A stretch of DNA of 64,000 nt, from positions 1 through 64,000 of the forward strand of contig JAFVTS010000022.1 in assembly GCA_017503105.1 (NCBI GenBank), in the 5' to 3' direction. Under the pieces are notes generated by a model. The model was given only the letters and a program-made list of their open reading frames with translations. It was not told the DNA's origin and searched no databases. The DNA is from Clostridia bacterium. GTDB taxonomy: Bacteria; Bacillota; Clostridia; Oscillospirales; CAG-272. Numbering within the stretch: the first letter of the stretch is position 1; each line of letters starts with the position of its first letter. A program made the position numbers and the translations under genes. Positions 8,001 to 18,497 of this stretch are shown piece by piece.

Positions 8001-9815
8001 GTCCCCTGCGGCGACGTTATAGGCTCTAACGGCGGACGCATAGTATACGAAACGGGCGGTGCCGTTCTGCCAAGCGGAGCACCCACCGTGTACAAGAACG
8101 ACGAGCAAGCATCTCTTCCCGAAAATCTTACCAGAGGAAACGACGTTTTCGTCGGCTGGTACACGAGTCCTACGTTTGAAGAGGGGACCCGTGTTGAAAA
8201 AACGCCCCTCGGAGGGACGGGAACGCTGAAGCTTTACGCAAGGTGGCTCTCCGAATTATTCTGCGAGGATTACTCAAGGAGCGAGGTGAACGTCAGCGGC
8301 AAGCAAGGAGCTGTGGGCGGCGTTACCTATAACGCAAGCTCAAAGGTCGGCGCCTCGTTCGTCACAGGCTCGGACGAGAGCGGAAGATTTCTCACCTGGA
8401 GGGTCGGAGAAAACGACCCGCATTTCCACTATATAAACTACGGAAAAAATATATCGACCTCTTCGGCTGACGATATGTGCGTGACCTTCACGGTTTCCTT
8501 CTCGCCGAGCGAAGGGGCGCCAATGCCGAGTTCCGATTTCAGGATAATCTCAAAATCCGACGTGAACGGGAACGAAATTCCCTCGAAAAGGATTGGAATC
8601 TTCCGAATAGCGGAAGGCGACGGTGACGTTTATATCGGTGACACGAATACGAAGATCGCCGAGTGCGAGGAGGGAAAGATCACGACCTTACGGCTCGTGC
8701 TCGATTTCAAAAGCGGGCGCATCCTCTCATATGACGGTATGGGCGACCTCTGTGCATTTACGAGCTTTTCCGTGCCTTCGGGAACGGGAGCGGAGAGCAC
8801 CGCGGAATGGATGAAGTGCTTTAACTCCTACGTTTTCTATTGGTACGGGCACTCTTCCCTTGACGGTGCCGCTATGCGCGTGTATTCCATAAAGGTGGAA
8901 GAGGGGAATCGCGTACTTAAAGAGGCGGAGGACTCAAACAAGATATCGTACGTGCTCGGCGGCGGAAGTCTTCCCGAAGGAGCTCCGAGATCGTATTCGG
9001 ACGAAGAAGCAACGCCGCTTCCGACACCTACGAGGGAAAACTCAAAGTTCTACGGTTGGTACACAGACGAGAGCTTTTCCGAAAAAAGCCGCACCGAAGA
9101 GGTACCGAAGGGCACGACGGGCGTATACACGGTGTACGCAAAATGGGGCACGGTCTACGTTGACGCAAAATATAACGAGGGCTCGCTTGAGGTGACGGAA
9201 GCAAACAAGTATCTCGACGGAATCACCTATAAGTCCAAGGATAACGTCGGCGCGTCGTTCATAACGAGGCTTGATGAAAACGGCGATGCGTACGTCGAGT
9301 GGACGAAGGGTGAGTCCGATCCGTTTATGCACGCGCAAAGCGCGGAGAACAATTTCGCAACGTCCTCAGACACCGCCTTCAGCTACACGCTCTCTTTAAG
9401 GAGCATATCGGGCAAAGAGCCGATAGGCACAGACCTGCGCATAATATCGAAAGTAAACGCGGAGGGCGCCTCGGCCACGGCAAAGCTGACCGTGCTTAAA
9501 ACCGATACCGAGGGGCGAGTCACGCTCGGCGACGGAGAGGACGTCGTCGCCACTCTTTCGGATAATAATATCACCACTGTCAGAATAGTAGTCGACTTTG
9601 CCGAGGCAGAGATAAAGGCATACGGCGAGCGAGGGGACTTAACGGCGCGATGCGCCTTCTCACCTCCTGCGAACACGGGAGCTAAAACGGCTCTCGAATG
9701 GCAAAGACTCTTCACCTCTTACCTTCTTTATTGGTACGGCGGAATAGGAGATGAAGACAGCTCTCTTGCGATATACCGTATAATCATCTCGGAGGGTAAC
9801 GTATTCGAACGGTAA
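5067..9815 (+). CDS. Giant heparinase II/III-like lipoprotein with LamG-like and InlB-type repeats
   Basis: This 1582-residue surface protein has a lipobox (PLLSC, Cys23), so it is expected to be membrane-anchored outside the cell. Residues ~235-560 form an alginate-lyase-like alpha/alpha toroid starting at HPRLL. Residues ~610-850 match the heparinase II/III C-terminal beta-domain (NHDNYDHG, then QSTVAHNGLLIF, the usual AHN). Then come two InlB B-repeat (Flg_new) modules at about 990-1060 and 1293-1360, each ending YA(R/K)W, alternating with two similar ~225-residue LamG-like modules. The family cleaves acidic polysaccharides by beta-elimination. The substrate here (host glycosaminoglycan or plant/algal uronic acid) is not shown. 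It faces a beta-galactosidase gene across a shared terminator. Confidence 0.85.
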   Translation: MRMIKLFSFAFFALVMTLPLLSCKEEIRGCDKPPSARLASEEDVVIANGEGSDYVIIFSSDANQLDGQMASSLRSSVRSALGISLSSKPDTVAEKKYEILLGNTNRALSGELLKAVKAYDRDGSELLVWGFMEKDGKLAYTANCAEAFEKGAADINSFITSDGFSVPRDLVSISYLTRAEYEAELEEKEEAEYEALIDALIKKNAEFTLSQFGGAAREIGRSPFGRPDFYPSEGMHPRLLITEGVLDELRNFINSEESAALKSALFTAADSDGCLSGFPINYKNGVLFRYSEMTLAEIEAKALAYLITGDRVYGYEAIIAAKSALLTLVYPKELHMDTYHGASHTMTTVALVYDWCYDLLTESDKAQMMGGVSNLMCPQLEYDLFLEPKPEIGAVSGHGTGPQFLRDYVTVSLAFFDDAPELWEYVGGKFFDDFVPVIEVCYEGGWGSQGSGGYGTSKYYLYTWAAYAIKTATGEMPYKNIDGARLSAHFWQSHLTSAGTYFQSGDTTAMRDGIAAEWFYLFPAAALYSDEELAYAAYRATDGYERYFYNFSHAVTPALMTVFASAFPDFDKNAGEIPDTVQYFSSPAGQMTARSEWGEGGAVAFMKIGEMTMGNHDNYDHGTFQIYYKGLLAASSGSYDKYASDSHRYYRQSTVAHNGLLIFNPKNSDKDPIIKNGVITNAARYYYSGSQRRREEAATMDVWLSGEYELGVVTGVSYACAEGKSEYAYIAGDITKAYPSDTVDYVGRRMLTVFTGDDEAPMLFFTFDSADAKSADFRRTFLLHTVDEPTVDEKTLTAEVLAKDGRLVLHSVAGADTIMKIGGSGYAYWISDADYVNPDGTPSGKNCTDAYTVSDRADTVWGRIELSRIGEKRTDMLTAMYVTDKNSNKRLPVSRISSDTVEGAAVGDVFAVFVKSAERAYDSFGFETVGEGLFDYYISGIETGTWRVLVDGVGVASVYSDDDGGFVRFSAPAGRVTLVPCGDVIGSNGGRIVYETGGAVLPSGAPTVYKNDEQASLPENLTRGNDVFVGWYTSPTFEEGTRVEKTPLGGTGTLKLYARWLSELFCEDYSRSEVNVSGKQGAVGGVTYNASSKVGASFVTGSDESGRFLTWRVGENDPHFHYINYGKNISTSSADDMCVTFTVSFSPSEGAPMPSSDFRIISKSDVNGNEIPSKRIGIFRIAEGDGDVYIGDTNTKIAECEEGKITTLRLVLDFKSGRILSYDGMGDLCAFTSFSVPSGTGAESTAEWMKCFNSYVFYWYGHSSLDGAAMRVYSIKVEEGNRVLKEAEDSNKISYVLGGGSLPEGAPRSYSDEEATPLPTPTRENSKFYGWYTDESFSEKSRTEEVPKGTTGVYTVYAKWGTVYVDAKYNEGSLEVTEANKYLDGITYKSKDNVGASFITRLDENGDAYVEWTKGESDPFMHAQSAENNFATSSDTAFSYTLSLRSISGKEPIGTDLRIISKVNAEGASATAKLTVLKTDTEGRVTLGDGEDVVATLSDNNITTVRIVVDFAEAEIKAYGERGDLTARCAFSPPANTGAKTALEWQRLFTSYLLYWYGGIGDEDSSLAIYRIIISEGNVFER

Positions 9816-9821
9816 AACAAA

Positions 9822-9862
9822 GGCGGAGGCACTGTATTACAATGTCTCCGCCTGTTTTTTTA
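9822..9862 (+). terminator. Terminator, probably bidirectional
   Basis: A GGCGGAG/CTCCGCC stem with one mismatch pair and a loop of about 11 nt is followed by TGTTTTTTTT on the plus strand and by TTTGTTTT on the minus strand. It serves both the lipoprotein gene and the facing lacZ. Confidence 0.85.
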
Positions 9863-9909
9863 TTCGGTTATCCCCGAATGCGACAGCCCCCCTTGCTTAA
9901 GTCTATCGC

Positions 9910-13059
<3,150 letters not shown>

Positions 13060-13078
13060 TCATAGTATTTTTAAACTT

Positions 13079-13107
13079 ATTATATTTCTTTTTTAAGCCC
13101 GAGTCAA
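13079..13107 (-). promoter_or_regulatory. Promoter of lacZ
   Basis: TTGACT (13102-13107) and TATAAT (13079-13084) on the minus strand with a 17-nt spacer. Confidence 0.8.
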
Positions 13108-13146
13108 TATAAAATTCTTGCCAAAGTATAACGTTCTTGCAAAAAA

Positions 13147-13932
13147 TCAAAGTCTTACGCTGACCTCTCCCGTGCCAAGATGCTCGATCTCTCCGCTCTC
13201 AAGTAAAAGCACAAGAGCACCCTTATCGTCAATATCAAGCACACGCGCGGAATATTCGCACGAAAGCTTAATCACTCTTACGTCCCGTCCTATAAGAACG
13301 GAATGCTTCTTGTACTCCGAAAGCACGTCGGAAAAGCTCTCGCCAAGAGCGAGATATATCTCTTCCGTTATAAAAGCGGCAAGCAGCTCTTTTGAAGGCA
13401 CGGCCTCCATATGCTCCGAAAGCGCCGTCGCTATATCCGAAAGAGCCTCGTCCGAAGGCGGAAAAATATTCAATCCTATGCCGAGCACGGCGTGAGTTAT
13501 TTTGCCGAATTCGTCACACGCCCCCTCGCATAGGATCCCCGCAAGCTTTTTTCCGTCAAGGAAAATATCGTTCACCCACTTGATACCCACCTCTATCGCA
13601 CAGAGCTTTTTTACCGCCCTTGCAACGCACACGGCTGCCGTGACGGTAAGCTTCAGAGCATCGTCGGGCTCCATTTTCCTTTTCAGAAGAAGGGTCATAT
13701 AAAGTCCGCCGCCATCCGAGGAAAAGCTCCTGCCAAGCCTCCCTCGCCCCGCAGTCTGCCTTTCCGCGATAAAAAGCGCGTCACGGGCGGTGTCCTTCGC
13801 GACAGCCTTTGCGTCCTTATTCGTAGAGTCCGTTTCTTCGAAAGAAATTATATCAAGCTCCTTCGGCACGGCTCTGCACTCTGAAAGCAAAGTGCGAAGG
13901 ACAAATTCAGCTTTTTCGTTTCTTTTTTTCAT
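13147..13932 (-). CDS. birA: Biotin-[acetyl-CoA-carboxylase] ligase, short form
   Basis: This enzyme makes biotinyl-AMP and transfers biotin to a lysine of biotin-carrier proteins. The biotin/ATP loop GRGRLGRS is at residues 62-69, KWVND at 118-122 and the C-terminal SH3-like domain at about 215-261. Starting at 13932 (GGAG 7 nt upstream) it has 261 residues and only about 25 before the catalytic domain, so the winged-helix repressor domain of bifunctional BirA is absent. It should be a ligase only. The longer ORF starting at 13980 would begin inside the promoter and is rejected. Confidence 0.9.
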   Translation of the reverse strand: MKKRNEKAEFVLRTLLSECRAVPKELDIISFEETDSTNKDAKAVAKDTARDALFIAERQTAGRGRLGRSFSSDGGGLYMTLLLKRKMEPDDALKLTVTAAVCVARAVKKLCAIEVGIKWVNDIFLDGKKLAGILCEGACDEFGKITHAVLGIGLNIFPPSDEALSDIATALSEHMEAVPSKELLAAFITEEIYLALGESFSDVLSEYKKHSVLIGRDVRVIKLSCEYSARVLDIDDKGALVLLLESGEIEHLGTGEVSVRL

Positions 13933-13951
13933 AACACATCTCCGTTTTTTA

Positions 13952-13980
13952 ATTCTATCACAGATACGTAAAAAAGTCAA
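13952..13980 (-). promoter_or_regulatory. Promoter of birA
   Basis: TTGACT (13975-13980) and TAGAAT (13952-13957) on the minus strand with a 17-nt spacer. Its presence supports the downstream ATG at 13932. Confidence 0.75.
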
Positions 13981-14021
13981 CCGAAAGAAGCGTGATAAAA
14001 GGAAAATATCGTTCTCGGGAC

Positions 14022-14050
14022 TTGAAATGTTTAATTTTTTATGATATACT
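14022..14050 (+). promoter_or_regulatory. Promoter of the CapA-like gene
   Basis: TTGAAA (14022-14027) and TATACT (14045-14050) with a 17-nt spacer. A GGAGG site follows before the ATG at 14074. Confidence 0.75.
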
Positions 14051-14073
14051 AAAAAAACGAGGGAGGATATCTT

Positions 14074-15267
14074 ATGAAAATTTTATTCGCATCGGATATG
14101 TCGTTTAATTACTTTTCCGAGTTTCCCGGAAAAGACGCCGTAAAAAAGACAATGGAAAACACCGTCAAGTATTTCAAGGCGGCTGACTTCAGCGTCGTCA
14201 ATCTTGAAAACATTCTCGGAAACAAGGAAGATCACACGCCTATTCCCAAGGACGGTCCCAACCTTATGTCGTCCGAAGACTTCGTGGAATACATAGATGT
14301 CTTGAGTCCCACAGCGGTCGGACTTGCCAACAACCACTCGCGCGATTTCGGTCCCGCTCCGCTCTTCCGCACGATGGAGATTCTTAAGGACCGCGGATAT
14401 CAGGTATTCGGCGCGGGTAAGAATATCGAAGAGGCGTATAAGCCTGCCGTTTTTGAAAAGGACGGTGTCAGAGTTGAGGTCTTTGCGGTCTGTGAGAACG
14501 AGTTTGGCATCGCGGACGACGACCTTGCGGGCACGGCGGGTTACAAGCTCGGACGTGTTAAAAAAGCGATAAAAGAAGCTCGCTCGCGCGGAGCCGTTCC
14601 CGTGATATACTTCCACGGCGGAAACGAAAGGAATCCCTTCCCCTCGCCGGGAAAGACCGAGATGTACCGCAACTTCGTCGATATGGGAGCCGCGGCGGTC
14701 GTTGCTATGCACACCCACTGTCCTCAGGGCTACGAGATATACGAGGGTGCGCCCATCGTTTACAGTATGGGCAATTTCTACTTCCCAAAACCGGGGCTTG
14801 AGCACACGCTCTTCCCCTCTTGGTCTGTCGGTTATATGTCGCTTATCGACATCAATAACAGAGGAGCAAGCCTCGAGGTCATTCCCTACAAGTTTGACAG
14901 CACGTCACACACGCCTCTTCTTGGCGAAGAGTTTGATTACTTCACGGGCTACCTTGATCACATCAAAGCACCTATTCAAGATGAAAAAAAGATACGCGAG
15001 CTCTTTGACTCGTGGTGTATGATCGCGGGCATCGGATGCAACGGTCAGCTCAGCTATATGAAGACCGTCAGCAACTTTACATCAGCCAGCCTCGACGAGT
15101 ACACGAAGACGGGATCAAGAAATATGACCCTCCTTAAGAACGTCTTCTCTTGTGAAGCGCACAACGAGCTTATCACGAATTCTCTTGATATAGTCTATAA
15201 CAGAAAGATCGACAAGGCGCTTTCGGGGGTTGATTATATCTGTAAGCTTCAGCAGCTTAAATACTGA
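14074..15267 (+). CDS. CapA-family protein (metallophosphatase-like fold)
   Basis: The 397-residue protein matches the CapA/PgsA family over its first ~260 residues: FASDMSF at the start, VNLEN near residue 48, LANNHSRDFG near 90, YFHGGNE, then AMHTHCPQGYEIYEG and YSMGNFYF. These carry the Asp, Asn and His positions of the calcineurin-like fold. CapA proteins are linked to poly-gamma-glutamate export, but no capB or capC is near and no signal peptide or membrane anchor is seen, so it may be a cytosolic relative with another role. The last ~130 residues match nothing I recognise. Confidence 0.8.
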   Translation: MKILFASDMSFNYFSEFPGKDAVKKTMENTVKYFKAADFSVVNLENILGNKEDHTPIPKDGPNLMSSEDFVEYIDVLSPTAVGLANNHSRDFGPAPLFRTMEILKDRGYQVFGAGKNIEEAYKPAVFEKDGVRVEVFAVCENEFGIADDDLAGTAGYKLGRVKKAIKEARSRGAVPVIYFHGGNERNPFPSPGKTEMYRNFVDMGAAAVVAMHTHCPQGYEIYEGAPIVYSMGNFYFPKPGLEHTLFPSWSVGYMSLIDINNRGASLEVIPYKFDSTSHTPLLGEEFDYFTGYLDHIKAPIQDEKKIRELFDSWCMIAGIGCNGQLSYMKTVSNFTSASLDEYTKTGSRNMTLLKNVFSCEAHNELITNSLDIVYNRKIDKALSGVDYICKLQQLKY

Positions 15268-15324
15268 TCAGGACTTCTTAAAAATCGGCAAAACGCGGAG
15301 TTTTAATCTCACCTGCTTTGCCTC

Positions 15325-15353
15325 TTGACAAACCCGAAAAAATATGATATACT
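15325..15353 (+). promoter_or_regulatory. Promoter of the T-box-lrp-aminotransferase operon
   Basis: TTGACA (15325-15330) and TATACT (15348-15353) with a 17-nt spacer. Transcription would begin near 15360, at the first stem of the T-box leader. Confidence 0.85.
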
Positions 15354-15361
15354 AATACTTG

Positions 15362-15642
15362 ATCAAAGGCTGTGATCGGAAGAAGTAGTCTTGGAAGCGC
15401 GACAGCAAAAAGAGACGGGGCGTATCGGTGCAAGACCTCGGCGCGTGCGAAGATGAAGCAGTCCGTAAGCCCTCGGAGGGAAACGCGAGATTTCGCGGAG
15501 TAAATGCCGAGCGGGTGCGCCCGTTAAAGCGCTGGAGTGTGGCTTTCGCACTCGTCGAGGTGCTTATCGCGAGGTAAGCGCGAAATCACGGTGGTAACAC
15601 GATTTTTTTCGTCCGTGGCATTTTTGCCGCGGACTTTTTTAT
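15362..15642 (+). promoter_or_regulatory. T-box riboswitch, specifier GCA (alanine)
   Basis: A 280-nt leader with T-box features. In stem I, CGGA (15377-15380) pairs with TCCG (15462-15465) and TCTT (15389-15392) with AAGA (15450-15453). These enclose an 8-by-8 internal loop with AGTAG on the 5' side and TGAAGCAG on the 3' side, as in the AGUA/GAA loop-E specifier bulge. The triplet after GAA is GCA (15458-15460), an alanine codon. The T-box proper GGTGGTAAC is at 15590-15598. It sits in an antiterminator (CACGG with CCGTG) that excludes the terminator at 15611-15640 (GTCCGTGGCA with TGCCGCGGAC, then T6). Uncharged tRNA-Ala should therefore turn on the two genes downstream. Confidence 0.85.
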
Positions 15643-15691
15643 TTTTCCGCGGCGTATAATAAATAAGGAAAACAAAAAGGAGAAACGAAAA

Positions 15692-16174
15692 ATGAACAAG
15701 AAAATTTTAAAGTTGCTTGAGAAAAACGCAAGAATATCCGACGCGGATATCGCCACTATCACGGGTCTTAGCGAATCCGAGGTAAAGGCCGAAATAAAAG
15801 AAATGGAAGACGAGGGCATAATACGCGGCTACAAGGGCATCATCGACTGGGAAAGAGTGGATTCCGACGCGGTAAGCGCGATAATCGAATTGAAGGTCAC
15901 GCCGACTGCGGGACTCGGCTTTGAGGACGTTGCGGAGCGCATTTCCCGCTATCCCGAGGTGGAATCCGTATCTCTTATGTCGGGCGCTTGCGACCTTATC
16001 GTCACCGTTAAGGGACGTACCTTCCACGAGGTTTCCGATTTCCTCGCGAAGGAGCTTGCCGTAATCGACTCGGTCACGTCGACGGCGACGCAATTCATTA
16101 TGCGAAAATACAAGGAACTCGGCTTTGAGCTTACGAGCGAAGAAAAGGACGAAAGGGGTGCCTTCTCTTTATGA
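15692..16174 (+). CDS. Lrp/AsnC-family transcriptional regulator
   Basis: The 160-residue protein has an N-terminal winged helix (residues 1-60: DADIATITGLSESEVKAEI) and a C-terminal RAM ligand-binding domain (about 70-145), the normal Lrp layout. Such proteins bind amino acids and form octamers. An AAGGAG site lies 9 nt before the ATG. The stop overlaps the start of the aminotransferase gene (ATGA), so the two are translationally coupled. The T-box upstream means both answer to tRNA-Ala charging. The Lrp protein may give a second, direct amino-acid readout. Confidence 0.9.
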   Translation: MNKKILKLLEKNARISDADIATITGLSESEVKAEIKEMEDEGIIRGYKGIIDWERVDSDAVSAIIELKVTPTAGLGFEDVAERISRYPEVESVSLMSGACDLIVTVKGRTFHEVSDFLAKELAVIDSVTSTATQFIMRKYKELGFELTSEEKDERGAFSL

Positions 16175-17343
16175 TAGATTACACGAGCGTCCTATCAAAA
16201 AAAGTAACGGAAATAAAGCCGTCGGGCATCAGAAAATTCTTCGATATAGCAAATACGATGAATGACGTCATCTCACTCGGCGTCGGAGAGCCCGATTTCA
16301 GAACTCCTTGGCAAATAAGAAGCGCGGGAATACGCTCGCTTGAGCACGGCTCGACAAGGTACACGGCAAACAGAGGTCTTGAGCCGCTCAGAGAAGAGCT
16401 CTCCGAATACGTTTGCAAAAAATACGGCGTGCGCTACGACCCGAAGACGGAGATACTCGTTACCGTCGGCGGAAGCGAGGCGATCGATATGACGGTAAGA
16501 GCGCTCGTCGATCCCGGGGACGAGGTGATAATCCCTCAGCCGAGCTACGTTTGCTACGAGCCGATAACAACGCTTTGCGGCGGTGTTCCCGTGATAATAG
16601 AAACGAAGGCGGAAAACGGATTCAAGCTGACGGGCAGCGAGCTTGCCGCCGCCATAACTCCGAGAACGAAGCTCCTCATCCTTCCCTACCCCTCAAACCC
16701 CACGGGTGCCGTAATGGAGAGAGCTGATATAGAAGAGATAGCCGAGGTCTTGCGGGGAACGAACGTTTGCGTCATCTCCGACGAGATATACGCCGAGTTG
16801 ACCTTCGGCGGCACCCACGCCTGCGCTCCGTCGGTCGCCGACCTTAAAGAGCGCACGGTGCTTATCAACGGCTTTTCGAAAGCGTTTTCTATGACGGGCT
16901 GGCGCCTCGGATACGCCTGCGGTCCCGCCCCCCTCATCACCGAGATAACCAAGATACACCAATACGCGATAATGTGTGCTCCCACAGCCTCGCAATATGC
17001 GGCAGTCGAGGCGCTGCGCCATTGTGACAAAGAGGTTGAACGTATGCGCGAGGAATACGACGACCGTCGAAGAATTATAGTAAACGGCTTCAACGCGCTC
17101 GGACTTGAGTGCCGTGAGCCGAAGGGCGCTTTCTACGCCTTCCCCTCTATAAGATCAACGGGACTTACGAGCGACGAATTTTGCGAGAGGCTCCTCGAAT
17201 CAAAGCACGTTGCCGTCGTTCCCGGTACTGCGTTCGGCAAATCGGGCGAGGGCTTCGTCCGCGCGTCATACTGCTACTCAATAGACCACATAAAAGAAGC
17301 TCTTTCAAGAATAGGAGAGTTTTTGAAAGAAATAAGAGCTTAA
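16171..17343 (+). CDS. PLP-dependent class I/II aminotransferase
   Basis: A cytosolic fold-type I aminotransferase of 390 residues, the family's usual length. The PLP Schiff-base lysine is Lys237 in NGFSKAFSMTGWRLGY. Substrate- and cofactor-contact motifs GVGEPDF (about 36-42), YPSNPTG and DEIYAEL are intact, with the last Arg in FVRASYCYS. It is coupled to the Lrp-like gene and controlled by a T-box whose specifier reads Ala, so alanine formation from pyruvate is the best guess. Sequence alone does not separate alanine from aspartate or aromatic activity. Confidence 0.88.
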   Translation: MIDYTSVLSKKVTEIKPSGIRKFFDIANTMNDVISLGVGEPDFRTPWQIRSAGIRSLEHGSTRYTANRGLEPLREELSEYVCKKYGVRYDPKTEILVTVGGSEAIDMTVRALVDPGDEVIIPQPSYVCYEPITTLCGGVPVIIETKAENGFKLTGSELAAAITPRTKLLILPYPSNPTGAVMERADIEEIAEVLRGTNVCVISDEIYAELTFGGTHACAPSVADLKERTVLINGFSKAFSMTGWRLGYACGPAPLITEITKIHQYAIMCAPTASQYAAVEALRHCDKEVERMREEYDDRRRIIVNGFNALGLECREPKGAFYAFPSIRSTGLTSDEFCERLLESKHVAVVPGTAFGKSGEGFVRASYCYSIDHIKEALSRIGEFLKEIRA

Positions 17344-17358
17344 TACGGTTTTTATAAG

Positions 17359-17396
17359 AAAAGAGCAAAACGGAATTTTCCGTTTTGCTCTTTTTA
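17359..17396 (+). terminator. Bidirectional terminator between the aminotransferase and AEC genes
   Basis: A perfect 17-bp stem (17359-17375 with 17378-17394, core GAGCAAAACGGAA) has T tracts on both strands (CTTTTT on plus, CTTTTCTT on minus). Confidence 0.85.
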
Positions 17397-17496
17397 CGTT
17401 TCGCATAAATGTAAAGTTTGATTTACGTATTACGCCGTAAAGATACAGATCTTTTCTCGCAGCAAAGGTTATCTTGACGGCACCCGTGTTAAATTT

Positions 17497-18441
17497 TCAC
17501 TTAATAAGCGGCAAAAGAAACGTCATTATCGGCAAAGTCACGACGGACAGAAGCGTTCCCGCAAGAAGCATACTTGCCGCATTCCTTTGCCCCTCTCCGA
17601 CCATCTCGGAATACGTCAGCACCACCGCCGCAACGGGGCACGCGCTTATGATGAAGAACACGCTGCCGAGTGTCGGATCTATCGGCAGGAAGAAGACGAA
17701 GGCAAAAGCGACCACGGGCATAACGAGCTGCTTTATTGCCACGGTTAGGTATATTCTGTAATCGGAGAATATTTCGCCCACCCGCATCGTCGCAAGGCGC
17801 ATTCCCAATATCATCATAGAAAGGGGCGTTGCCATTTTCGCCGCCGCGGTTATCATAGATAAAAGGTCCTTTTGCACCGGTATCTCGCCTATGAATAAAA
17901 CGAGAGCCAGAGCCGTGCCGAGCACCGCGGGATTTAAGAATATTTTCTTAACGCTGATATATTTGATATCACGCGAAATTATCGCCGAGCCGACGGTCCA
18001 ACCCGTTATATTCATCATCATAGAATAAACGGTAGTGTACAGTATGACCTCTTTTGCCACCTCCGGCGGGAAGAGCGCCTCTATGATAGGTATTCCGAAA
18101 AACGCGCAGTTACCAAAAGAGCTTGCGATAGTAACTATTCTGTACACCGTCTGTTCCTTGCTTTTCTTATTTACAAAAAGGAATACGGTCCCCATTATCA
18201 AAAACGGAACGACGGTGGCGAGTATCGCGAATATACCTATATCAACAAGCTTTTCCACCGAATACTCCGCGCTCTTGAACGTGTATACCGCAAGGCAAGG
18301 CTGGCATACGTAAACGAGTATTTTAGAAAACCCCGGTATACACTCCTCGCCAACTATCTTCTTTTTTACGAGAAGATAGCCCGGTATTGCCGCCGCTACC
18401 AAAACGGCTACTGCAACAAGAGCAATGAAGAATACCTGCAT
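17497..18441 (-). CDS. AEC-family transporter (auxin efflux carrier/malate permease fold)
   Basis: The 314-residue protein has about ten membrane segments. It carries the AEC hallmarks of a broken central helix (SFGNCAFFGIPIIEALF around residues 108-124) and the C-terminal GQRNAASMLLAGTLLSVVTLP. Members move organic acids or other anionic metabolites, and the substrate cannot be read here. AAGGAG precedes the ATG. It is the last gene of the leftward nadE-pth-mfd operon, 56 nt after the foldase-like gene, although its role seems unrelated to theirs. Confidence 0.88.
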   Translation of the reverse strand: MQVFFIALVAVAVLVAAAIPGYLLVKKKIVGEECIPGFSKILVYVCQPCLAVYTFKSAEYSVEKLVDIGIFAILATVVPFLIMGTVFLFVNKKSKEQTVYRIVTIASSFGNCAFFGIPIIEALFPPEVAKEVILYTTVYSMMMNITGWTVGSAIISRDIKYISVKKIFLNPAVLGTALALVLFIGEIPVQKDLLSMITAAAKMATPLSMMILGMRLATMRVGEIFSDYRIYLTVAIKQLVMPVVAFAFVFFLPIDPTLGSVFFIISACPVAAVVLTYSEMVGEGQRNAASMLLAGTLLSVVTLPIMTFLLPLIK

Positions 18442-18497
18442 ATTTCTCTCCTTTCTTACGTCCTTGGGTCCCCACGCTACGTGAGAGGACGCCGAGT

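Noticed and set aside
14074..15267. Poly-gamma-glutamate capsule operon
   Set aside because: Only the CapA-like protein is present, without capB/capC or a membrane anchor.
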